Below are positions 1 through 6,867 of a stretch of DNA of 64,000 nucleotides, piece by piece (within the stretch, counting starts at the first letter, position 1; each line of letters opens with the position of its first letter). Source of the DNA: Leptolyngbya sp. SIOISBB (GTDB lineage: Bacteria; Cyanobacteriota; Cyanobacteriia; Phormidesmidales; Phormidesmidaceae); contig JAAHII010000001.1 of assembly GCA_010671905.1 (NCBI GenBank), positions 7,464,026 to 7,528,025 of the forward strand, given 5' to 3'. Made by a program: the position numbers and the translations under genes. The notes beneath the pieces were generated by a model. That model did no database searches, was not told the origin of the DNA, and worked only from the letters and a program-made list of their open reading frames with translations.

Positions 1-49
1 CCACTATAGAAGGGCAGATCACCTCAATATACAGCGGTTCCCGCGCCCG

Positions 50-150
50 TGAGGTACAGCACAAACCCTGAAGCCCTTGTCAGCATTAAATCTCAGATCT
101 GAATTCGCACCTCACTAGACTGAGGAACGCTGTATTACGCTTAATCATAC
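50..150. repeat. Dispersed ~100-bp repeat, copy 1
   Basis: Starts TGAGGT, contains CCTGAA-CCCTTG and a CTCA-CTAG block, and ends near GCTGT followed by CATAC. It aligns in order, with a few small gaps, to 12455-12552. It lies in the gene-free left edge (1-407), where I see no other feature. No protein is evident. It could be a decayed MITE or an att-like flank; the two copies bracket the defence island and the relaxosome module. Confidence 0.5.
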
Positions 151-407
151 TTTTTGTAATTACGCATAATTCAGCTGTTGCAAGCTATTTTTTAAGTGTC
201 ATAACCTTATGATTTTCCTTCAACGATCTTTTTGCAGTGAAGGCACTATAAAATGAAGTGAATAAATGATTTTCCCTACCTATGTAACGAGAATAAGTAT
301 ATATAGATGACTAATTCTAGGAAAATGCAGTTATTGGATGAATCAATCCTTCTTGTCATTATTTATTTGTGGCTTGCTGAGACTGTTGGCCATACTTTTT
401 CGCAAGC

Positions 408-780
408 TTACTTAGGGCGGGTAAATTTCAAGGTAATGCCACCAGTGTTACCTAATTTGCCGCCATTCCCCACTCAAGCTAATCTGTCCCTCTGCATTTA
501 TCTCGACAGAAAGCTCTACCTCATCAAGTTGTAAATCAGTTTGTAGACTTGCCTGACCGAACAGGTCATTTACAATTGCCAGCATGTTCTCCATTTGCAC
601 TTTGAGCGCTTGGGCATCTAACGATACTCGCTTGCGTTTTGACAGTGTTCTTATTGCCTCTGCTGCATCACGCGTGCCAAAGCCGCTTCGATCTGTACTG
701 GATCGACGACCTCCAATCTCAACAGCTGCTTCAACCTCTTCGGTTTCGACTACAACCCACAACTTACTTTCGTCAACCAT
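408..780 (-). pseudogene. Pepco-like conflict-system protein, frameshifted
   Basis: Small acidic protein beginning MVDESKLWVVVE. Its tail (LDEVELSVEINAEGQISLSG) has the beta-strand pattern of Pepco/Trypco-type domains, which co-occur with peptidases in predicted bacterial conflict systems. The literal reading frame runs off into EWRQIR and stops at 448. If one G is dropped from the GGGG run (plus-strand CCCC, 468-471), the frame continues as NGGKLGNTGGITLKFTRPK and stops at 408-410, which restores the glycine-rich Pepco ending. It is therefore a frameshifted gene or a homopolymer sequencing error. ATG 780 is the only ATG start; earlier in-frame starts would be GTG or TTG. It is divergent from the TIR-like gene at 886, about 105 bp away. 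Family call by remembered pattern, moderate. Confidence 0.6.
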
Positions 781-885
781 TTTCCTTCGTTCCACTATTG
801 CATACAAGGCTTGACATCCGACTTCTTCTTCACGCTTTTGCGAGCCTCTAGTATATTTAAAGCTGTAGTTTGAACATCAATACTT

Positions 886-1833
886 ATGAGTAGTTTCGCA
901 CCCCACATTATTCCATCTGCTTCAGATATCTTTCCAACAGTAAAAGAGCTAATAGAGAATACAGCCACACAATTTGTTGCCATGGGAGTAACATTTGATC
1001 GGTCTGCAAAGAGACATGATCCTTCCATAAGAAAAGCTTTGGAACGTGGCGTTAAGTTCCAATATGTTACGTTGGATGTAAATGCTGATTTGAATACATT
1101 TTCTAGGCAATTCAATCAAACTGTCGATGAACTTAGGTATGAAATATTATCTTCTGATGCTGTTCTTGAAAAGTTTAGTCAAGAATATGGAGAACAATTC
1201 TCTTTCTATCCGACCAAAAGATGTCCGAATTACAGAATATACATATCTGACCCCGAGTCTGACAAACCTTCAGGAATAATTATATTCTATGGTGCCTCTA
1301 CAGATAGCCAACATCTTCCTGCCTATGTGGTAGATAACTTTTCTGAGCCACCTTTCAATAGATATTTAGATGATGCATTGAAAGCAATTAAGAGAGAAAC
1401 TAACTGCAAAGTATTCGTGATTCACGGCCATGCAGAAGCAAAACGCCGAGAGCTCAAAGCGATGTTGAGAGATGACTTACAACTCGAACCGATAGTCGTT
1501 ATCGATGAACCCGATGATGGAGCTTCCACTCTTATAGAGAAATTTGAACGCTACGCGCTCGACTGTGCTTATGCTATTGCTCTCATAACTCCAGATGACT
1601 TAATTGATAAGGGGAATGGATTCTACTTGCAGGCTCGACCGAATGTTCTCCTTGAGCTAGGTTGGCTAATGTCTCATCTGGGTCGTCAGAAAGTGATGTT
1701 GCTCATACAAGGAGATAGTCAACTACCTTCTGATCTTTCTGGAATTGTAGTCAAAAGATTTAATAATAATGTGTCTGAAATATTCCGAGAAATCAAACAA
1801 GAGCTTGATAGGCAGGATGTATCTAGGCGATAA
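886..1833 (+). CDS. CAP12/TIR-like nucleotide-binding domain protein
   Basis: A 315-residue protein. Residues ~172-300 match the CAP12/Pycsar-effector TIR-like domain (PF10137 type): KVFVIHGHAEAKRRELKAML, then a central DEPDDGASTLIEKFE, YAIALITPDD, and the hallmark QARPNVLLELGWLMSHLGR. Proteins with this domain are predicted NAD- or nucleotide-handling effectors in anti-phage systems. The N-terminal half (ALERGVKFQYVTLD, later NYRIYISDP and a PEY-like YVVDNF segment) resembles the degenerate PLD-like sensor modules placed before such effectors, but I am not certain. It is convergent with the caspase/TIR operon and divergent from the Pepco-like gene, so the locus looks like a compact immunity island. 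AT-rich compared with the transfer genes at 4.5-10 kb. No membrane segment is seen. Confidence 0.75.
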   Translation: MSSFAPHIIPSASDIFPTVKELIENTATQFVAMGVTFDRSAKRHDPSIRKALERGVKFQYVTLDVNADLNTFSRQFNQTVDELRYEILSSDAVLEKFSQEYGEQFSFYPTKRCPNYRIYISDPESDKPSGIIIFYGASTDSQHLPAYVVDNFSEPPFNRYLDDALKAIKRETNCKVFVIHGHAEAKRRELKAMLRDDLQLEPIVVIDEPDDGASTLIEKFERYALDCAYAIALITPDDLIDKGNGFYLQARPNVLLELGWLMSHLGRQKVMLLIQGDSQLPSDLSGIVVKRFNNNVSEIFREIKQELDRQDVSRR

Positions 1834-1852
1834 TGTTGATTCTTTCTAAAAA

Positions 1853-2083
1853 CTATACCTGTTCACGGATTGCAGACATAACCTTATCGGCTTGCTCAAT
1901 ATCACTTCTTTTCTCATTCTCTGACAGCTCTGAGTAACTCGTGTTTATCTGTCGTTTCCATCTCGCGACTTTGTCCGCAGGGATAGTCACGCTACCATCT
2001 TTATTGGCCCTAGAAACCTCAAACAGATAAGTCATCCAATGCGACCATATTTCATGCTGTATTTCCGCTAATTTATTAATCAT
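1853..2083 (-). CDS. Small conserved-looking protein, third gene of TIR-caspase operon
   Basis: A 76-residue protein (MINKLAEIQHEIWSHWM...). A longer reading from 2236 overlaps the caspase gene. I prefer ATG 2083 because a GAGGT Shine-Dalgarno lies about 10 nt upstream of it, within the gap after the caspase stop codon. The body reads ADKVARWKRQINTSYSELSE followed by EKRSDIEQADKVMSAI, an amphipathic all-helical protein. I recall this pattern from phage and mobile-element proteins, where it has no assigned function. It is 40 nt downstream of the caspase-like gene on the same strand, so it is probably co-transcribed with it. It could be an accessory or regulatory partner of the protease, or a passenger. 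Confidence 0.6.
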   Translation of the reverse strand: MINKLAEIQHEIWSHWMTYLFEVSRANKDGSVTIPADKVARWKRQINTSYSELSENEKRSDIEQADKVMSAIREQV

Positions 2084-2123
2084 ATGTACGCTGACCTCGA
2101 TTGCAGCCTTGTTCGTAAAACAT

Positions 2124-3098
2124 TTATATTCTACCCCTCTCGACCAAGCGTCGATAGTGCTCTCCCAGCACTGTAAGTTTACATGACTTACTTTGCATCG
2201 CTGCATGCCACATATGCGGCGCATCAACGGGCACAACCAAATTCACACGATTATATTTCTGGAGAATCGAAAACTTTTGAGTATTTTCTAAAATTGGTAC
2301 GGGCATATCCTTTTCATCGCTATTTCGCTCGGGCTCAAATGTAGGGTCGAGAGAATATTGAAAACCAGGACTAGGGAAGAATTCTGTAATTCTCCTAATA
2401 TCAGATAATTCAATAGTTGGACTGACTTTTCTGATCGATACGAATTTTCTCACATTGGTTTTGAAGACTGGTCTTTGCTCCCACGCGCCTAAAGACTGAT
2501 CAATATATGCATAGATACCGCCTGGACTAACATCCCCGACGAGATTCGAAGCAACGCCATTCAGCGCATCAACAAAGAGAGTCGTAAAGACACCTCTACC
2601 TTCTTGTTCGCTTGCATACTGCTCTTTAGACGATGCCGTCAAAATTGTTAGTCCATCTGAAAGAAACGCATCAGACTCGCTGGAAGGCATATCTCCTGCT
2701 ATACCAGAATGGCAACTGTCCAGCACAATAATTTTGTTTTGAGCTTTTGATTTGTTGGCAAGTGTAAGTATATCCGTCAAAGACAAACCTTCATCTCCTC
2801 GTCTTGAGTCACTAGCAAGAAGATATCCCCCTACTGCCTCAATATGACCGTGGCCAGCAAAGTAAAATAGGGCGATTTCGCTATCGCCTCTAAACAGTTC
2901 CTCTACACTATCCTTTAAAGCAGCTCTTGAGATTACTTCAGTAGAGTTGTTCCCAACCATCAGCCTTACGTCAAAATTTATAGATCCGTCTTCGTTCCTC
3001 TCTAGAACTTCTGCTACAGCTTGTGCATCGTTAACACATCCATATAAAGATGGACCATATTCGTAGTAATTGATCCCTACTATAAAAGCCTTCCGCAT
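2124..3098 (-). CDS. Caspase-like (metacaspase-fold) protease
   Basis: A 324-residue protein. Residues 1-210 form a C14 caspase fold: start [12 protein letters not shown], then catalytic His in [16 protein letters not shown] and catalytic Cys in [15 protein letters not shown], followed by [13 protein letters not shown] and [11 protein letters not shown]. Both dyad residues are present, so it should be active. The C-terminal third (residues ~230-324) ends in [18 protein letters not shown] and [10 protein letters not shown], a separate domain that may bind a ligand. The gene lies 45 nt downstream of a ThsB-type TIR gene. By analogy with the reported TIR-caspase Thoeris variant, the TIR would make a nucleotide signal on infection that activates this protease. 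Family identity is firm; the pathway role is inferred from the neighbour. Confidence 0.85.
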   Translation of the reverse strand: MRKAFIVGINYYEYGPSLYGCVNDAQAVAEVLERNEDGSINFDVRLMVGNNSTEVISRAALKDSVEELFRGDSEIALFYFAGHGHIEAVGGYLLASDSRRGDEGLSLTDILTLANKSKAQNKIIVLDSCHSGIAGDMPSSESDAFLSDGLTILTASSKEQYASEQEGRGVFTTLFVDALNGVASNLVGDVSPGGIYAYIDQSLGAWEQRPVFKTNVRKFVSIRKVSPTIELSDIRRITEFFPSPGFQYSLDPTFEPERNSDEKDMPVPILENTQKFSILQKYNRVNLVVPVDAPHMWHAAMQSKSCKLTVLGEHYRRLVERGRI

Positions 3099-3143
3099 CT
3101 CAAATCCTCGGCTTCAATAAGTTTTTGCGTATAGATTTATCTT

Positions 3144-3530
3144 TCATAATTTATTTAGAAAATTAGAGATATTAGTCCAAGACCAAACAAAAATACGTCG
3201 ATTATTGATGGATGCAGGAAGATTCCTAGGTCGGTCATCAGAAGAGCCGTAAATCAACAAAACTGGGATTTTTTCATCGTATGCACAATTTAACTCCCAG
3301 ATCTGCCCATCGGCTTTTGCCGTGTTTTTTGTGATGATGCCGATCATGCCATCACACCCTTTTATTTTTGTACGGCATTTTGTTTTCCACATGCTATCCC
3401 AAGGCTGCTTCACAGACATGTCAACAAATGAAAAAGGAGTATTTTTGTTTCTACCTTGTCCTACAAGAAAGTCTCTGAGAGTAACATCCTCTATCGCAAA
3501 ACTAATGAATACTCTGTTTTTTACAGCCAT
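3144..3530 (-). CDS. ThsB-type TIR-like protein (Thoeris)
   Basis: A 128-residue single-domain protein that matches the Thoeris ThsB TIR-like family (PF08937, former DUF1863). It starts RVFISFAIEDVTLRDFLVGQ, continues FSFVDMSVKQPWD and CRTKIKGCDGMIGIITKNT, and has the conserved ADGQIWELNCAYDEKIPVL. The Trp-Glu pair there holds the glutamate expected for NAD-processing TIR enzymes. Family function: produces an NAD-derived cyclic nucleotide on phage infection. It is the first gene of the minus-strand operon TIR, caspase, 76-aa protein. No canonical SIR2-SLOG or Macro-TM effector (ThsA) is nearby, which points to the caspase as the effector. Confidence 0.85.
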   Translation of the reverse strand: MAVKNRVFISFAIEDVTLRDFLVGQGRNKNTPFSFVDMSVKQPWDSMWKTKCRTKIKGCDGMIGIITKNTAKADGQIWELNCAYDEKIPVLLIYGSSDDRPRNLPASINNRRIFVWSWTNISNFLNKL

Positions 3531-3934
3531 TTAACTCTTTCTGTGTTTGCTACTTCTGACCTAATATAGTCGATACAAAAGCAAGATCCCCATGAATATC
3601 AAAAGTAGCTCTTTATACAAAATCTGCATTGGAAGTGATAGGGCTAAATTCTTGAAGGTATACCAGCGAAGTTACAATCAAGCATAAACTCTGACGAGCT
3701 GAGCCATGAAAACTTGGACAACGACACCATTGTCAGCGCTTAAGTTAGTGGCTAACAACTTTTCTTTACTCATGTGCTCTTTCTCCTCCCTAATGTTGCT
3801 CGCATTGAAGGGGGCTCGCGGAGCTTTGTGCCCGAACTCCCGTGAGAGTCAATCATCTTGCACCGAGGGCTCTGATCGTGCTGATGATTGGGGCCTTTCT
3901 TAATAGACATCGGTCTGGTGCTCATGTGAAGTGA

Positions 3935-3984
3935 ATCGCGCCTTTTAGTGCCTCACTCTGGAGTAGGACACTAAAAGGCGCGAT
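3935..3984. terminator. Perfect 16-bp inverted repeat hairpin
   Basis: ATCGCGCCTTTTAGTG at 3935-3950 is exactly complementary to CACTAAAAGGCGCGAT at 3969-3984, with an 18-nt loop. There is no long T-run beside it, so a rho-independent terminator is only one option; it could also be a recombination or protein-binding site at the edge of the element. It lies in gene-free DNA. Confidence 0.45.
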
Positions 3985-4258
3985 CAGAGTCAGCAATAGA
4001 GAGATACGTGCATCTCTCCGGATGTGTGGCAAGGCACAACCGAGATGGTATCCTTGGTCATCAATCGAAAGCTGACCGTAGAACTCCGCATTTCGCTTCG
4101 TGCTTAATCCGCAACGCGATCGCTTCCCAATCATCGGGATATCGGGCTCTGATGATGGGCATTCCCTCCGCTCCCCTCTAGTCCCTCAATATCGCCAAAC
4201 GGCCCTGACCGGAAACGATACTCCTCCGGAGTGGTTTCACCAACGCCCCAAATAATAA

Positions 4259-4284
4259 CCCCTCGATGCCGAGACACCGAGGGG
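4259..4284. terminator. Hairpin downstream of the relaxosome accessory operon
   Basis: CCCCTCG (4259-4265) pairs with CGAGGGG (4278-4284). An outer ACGCCCC / GGGGCGT pairing is also possible, and GTTT follows on the plus strand. It is about 230 nt beyond the last stop codon of the minus-strand operon ending at 4514, a plausible terminator position. Strength is modest. Confidence 0.35.
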
Positions 4285-4513
4285 GCGTTTGTTATAGAGA
4301 GCAAAACATAATCGAGAAACTGAGAGTGTCCGGCAGGACACCTATCAGGATGCCTGAGACTGCCGAGCAGGAACAGAGCCCAGCCACGGAATTTACCCAA
4401 TGCCTTCACAAGCCCCGCCTCCGTAAATTCCCCATAAAGTGTGCCGCGCGCACTTTCCCTCTCCCTCAGCCAGAGCCAGACTGTAAGGCTGCCCCTTCAG
4501 CGCCATGAACCGC

Positions 4514-5101
4514 TCACTCCGGAGCCGTGCCAATCGCCCGTTCAATGCGCTCCAGCCGAATCAGGGTGGAATTCTGGAGCCGCTCCAAATGCTGCACCTG
4601 CTGCTGGAGCCCGATCGCATAGAGTCCGAGCCCCACCACCCCAGCGATGGCGATACCGATCAACCAAGACTTACGGCTCCAAATCCAAGTCTCGACGCGG
4701 CTGCGAGCGCTGACCCTTTGAACTTGAGCCGTGAGCTGCTGGAGATGGTTGAATAGACCCTGCACCTGCCGCTCGTTGAGACCCAACGAGGTCGTTTCGG
4801 CCTGGTGCCAGGGTTTGCTCAATGACGGCATTTGCTGCTGCAATCCCGTCAATTGCCCTTTCAAGTGCTCGCAAGTACTGCTGAGCTGCGCGCAGTTTTG
4901 CGCCAGCCGCTCCGTCTTCTGAGTGCGGGCCGTCAGGAGGCGAATGAGTTCCAGATTGGTTGCCGTCCATGCGTTGACCTCCTTCTCCAGTCGAATTACC
5001 GGCCTAAAGGCGCGGACCATCAGATCGTCAGGGTCTAAATCCAGTTCCCCCGCGAAGCGTCGCTCCTCCTCCGAGATCGTCCCGTTGTTACTGTGAGTCA
5101 T
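4514..5101 (-). CDS. Coiled-coil, single-membrane-span transfer-associated protein
   Basis: A 195-residue protein with no recognised enzyme motif. Residues ~35-135 are rich in heptad-like Leu, Glu and Gln, which indicates coiled coil. One membrane segment (WLIGIAIAGVVGLGLYAIGL) lies near residue 155, followed by a short second coil (QQQVQHLERLQNSTLIRLER). Its ATG lies inside the stop region of the ParA-like gene (ATGA-type overlap at 5098-5101), so the two are translationally coupled. Its place in a relaxosome accessory operon suggests it ties the ATPase or DNA to the membrane (inference). Confidence 0.65.
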   Translation of the reverse strand: MTHSNNGTISEEERRFAGELDLDPDDLMVRAFRPVIRLEKEVNAWTATNLELIRLLTARTQKTERLAQNCAQLSSTCEHLKGQLTGLQQQMPSLSKPWHQAETTSLGLNERQVQGLFNHLQQLTAQVQRVSARSRVETWIWSRKSWLIGIAIAGVVGLGLYAIGLQQQVQHLERLQNSTLIRLERIERAIGTAPE

Positions 5102-5859
5102 CGCGGTAAATACCCCGTCTTCTCAAAATGGGCATAGGCCGCGCGTAAATACGTCTTCACCGCCGCTTGCTCCACAATGCCGAAGCCCTTCCCCTGGTGA
5201 GACTGACCGGCAGCAAACGAGAGGCGCTGCTGGAGCAACGTGCTGGCGACCCGCAACGGTAACTTGGGTAAATCAATTACCTGACTGCCGGTTTCCTGAA
5301 TCAGCGCCTGCAGATCCTCCGCCCCGTCAAAGAAGTCCCACTCGGCATACTTCAAGTTGCGCACCACCACATGAGGAATCTGTTGACCAAAGGCGTTCAG
5401 TGAGATTTCTAAAGACTTGAGACTGTCAAACTCGCCAGTAACGACAAACCATTTCACCAGCTCCACCTGATGCTCTGCCGCCAGCGTCACGATGCCATAG
5501 TTGTTCACCCAACTCTGAAAAGCCCCATGCACCGTGGCGGGCAGGTTCACGACGACGGCCTGCTGCGCCTCGACCGCCGTATTCAAAATCGAGTTGGCCC
5601 GTGCCCCCAAGGTCTCATCCTCCGAGAATTGTGACACCGCCACCTCGGGATAAATGCCCTTGAAGTCGGGTGAATTGACATCCGCCTCAATGCCAACTAC
5701 CGGCACCTGGTGATCGACAAACCATTGATAGAGGGTGCGACAGAGGAACGACTTGCCGACGCCGCCCTTATTGCCATCGGCCAAGTGAATCCGCGACGTG
5801 ATCACGGGAGCGGTCGGCTCCTCTTTGCGATCGCGCTTTTTAACTGTTGTAGCTGTCAT
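5098..5859 (-). CDS. ParA/MinD-like ATPase of the mobilisation module
   Basis: A 253-residue P-loop protein. The deviant Walker A is in GNKGGVGKSFLCRTL, followed by GIEADVNSPDFKGIYPE (the switch-type Asp) and VVVNLPATVHGAFQSW. It lacks the full length of chromosomal ParA and resembles the ParA-like ATPases (TraL/MobD type) found next to relaxosome genes. It probably positions the DNA or relaxosome at the transfer site. It overlaps the coiled-coil membrane gene downstream and is 10 nt from the TraK/MobC-like gene upstream, so all three form one operon. Family call good, exact subfamily uncertain. Confidence 0.75.
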   Translation of the reverse strand: MTATTVKKRDRKEEPTAPVITSRIHLADGNKGGVGKSFLCRTLYQWFVDHQVPVVGIEADVNSPDFKGIYPEVAVSQFSEDETLGARANSILNTAVEAQQAVVVNLPATVHGAFQSWVNNYGIVTLAAEHQVELVKWFVVTGEFDSLKSLEISLNAFGQQIPHVVVRNLKYAEWDFFDGAEDLQALIQETGSQVIDLPKLPLRVASTLLQQRLSFAAGQSHQGKGFGIVEQAAVKTYLRAAYAHFEKTGYLPR

Positions 5860-5869
5860 GCTGCTGACC

Positions 5870-6307
5870 TCAATACGCTAACTGGACTTCATCCGACTGT
5901 TCCGGTAGAGGTAGTTGCGGTGCCCTGGTTATTTCCTTGGTCGTTTCCCTGATTTTTCCTGTAGTTACCGACGGCGATGGCGCTGCTGTATGCGATCGCT
6001 TGCCGCTGCCTTTGCCGTTGCCCTTCCGCTTCTTCGCCGTAGCTGCTTTCTGGCCGTTCCCGTTCCGTTCCCGCCGTAGGCGCAAGACGTAATGCTTCAG
6101 ACTGCCCGCACTGATGGCCAAGCCCTGTTCCCCTAACCGCTTGGCCACCTCGCTGTAGGTATGGTCCGCTAACGCTTCCTCAATGCTGTCGAACAGCGCT
6201 TCGACGGCTTCCCGACAGTTGAACTGAGTGCGGGGTTCTGCTGCCAGCTCCGTGAGCCCCTGGCGACAGTTCTCAATGGTTTCCGATGAATACACTTTGT
6301 CTGTCAT
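5870..6307 (-). CDS. TraK/MobC-like relaxosome accessory DNA-binding protein
   Basis: A 145-residue protein. Residues ~40-80 read HTYSEVAKRLGEQGLAIS followed by LKHYVLRLRRER, a helix-turn-helix of the type in conjugal accessory proteins that bind oriT. The middle is a Lys/Arg/Gly-rich low-complexity linker (KKRKGNGKGSGKRS) suited to non-specific DNA contact, and the tail is Pro-rich. It is divergent from the relaxase gene, with the repeat-rich oriT candidate between them, which is the usual arrangement. It is the first gene of a three-gene minus-strand operon with the ParA-like and coiled-coil proteins. Confidence 0.6.
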   Translation of the reverse strand: MTDKVYSSETIENCRQGLTELAAEPRTQFNCREAVEALFDSIEEALADHTYSEVAKRLGEQGLAISAGSLKHYVLRLRRERNGNGQKAATAKKRKGNGKGSGKRSHTAAPSPSVTTGKIRETTKEITRAPQLPLPEQSDEVQLAY

Positions 6308-6394
6308 GGCGGGTCCCGTAGCGCTGGGCGTTATCGTTCAGCCTGACGAATATTTTTTTTAGCGTGGAGCTGCCTCAACGAGGTGTAACGAAGC

Positions 6395-6640
6395 GTTGCC
6401 GACCGACACAATGTGAGGAAGTGATGACCCACGCTTCCTGCTCTGCCGAAACTCTAACGCTACTGTGCCGTTGATGTTCCCGAGCGTTGTCGAAGGGGTT
6501 TCTCAAGTGTTGCCAACTGACCCAATGCAAGGGAGTGATGACCTATGCACTCGGCTCTGCCAGAATGCTAACGCTATTGTGCCGTTAGCGTTCCCGAAAA
6601 GATTCCCCGATCTTGTCGAAACCGTTCCCTATGTATTGCC
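6395..6640. repeat. Tandem imperfect repeats, candidate oriT
   Basis: Two diverged units begin GTTGCC at 6395 and 6509, and a third partial unit begins ATTGCC near 6635, a period of about 114-126 bp. Shared blocks are GTGATGACC, GCTCTGCC, CTAACGCTA-TGTGCCGTT, GTTCCCGA and TTGTCGAA. The array fills the gap between the divergent TraK/MobC-like gene and the MobF relaxase gene, where an origin of transfer is expected. The nic site cannot be assigned by eye. A long open frame from 6613 runs through the third unit into the relaxase but is unlikely to be used as coding sequence. Confidence 0.5.
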
Positions 6641-6867
6641 GATGCATTACCGATGAGGTGCCAGAGGGAGAACGCCACTGCGTGGCAGCCGCTCCGAACC
6701 CTGCCCAGAGGAGCCCCCAAGCCCCGAAATCCGAGCCATTCACACAATACGCCAAATTTTTGGCAAAAACCCGGAACGTACTGGCACACAAGCGTTCCAG
6801 AGGTTCCCCCGCAAACCGTGAAAAATGCGGCAGAATGGAGGCAACGTTTCCGGCAGCTCGCTCCATC

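Larger units (their letters stand above)
3535..4513. other. Gene-free interval between defence island and transfer genes
   Basis: Several short frames are open here on both strands, but none has a convincing start, composition or recognisable motif. The notable structures are two hairpins (3935-3984 and 4259-4284), listed separately. Base composition changes across it, from the AT-rich defence genes to the GC-rich transfer genes, which fits a junction between modules. Confidence 0.5.

Noticed and set aside
307-534. 75-codon plus-strand frame
   Set aside because: Mostly antisense to the Pepco-like coding DNA; no family and no ribosome site.
1853-2236. 127-codon version of the third operon gene
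   Set aside because: Its first ~50 codons overlap the caspase 3' end and lack a ribosome site; ATG 2083 with GAGGT is better.
3706-4500. Several short frames on both strands between the defence genes and the transfer genes
   Set aside because: No recognisable protein, no starts with ribosome sites; treated as intergenic.
6613-6867. N-terminal extension of the relaxase
   Set aside because: Covers the third oriT-like repeat unit, is unlike any relaxase start, and MobF domains begin at MLSLSNL.
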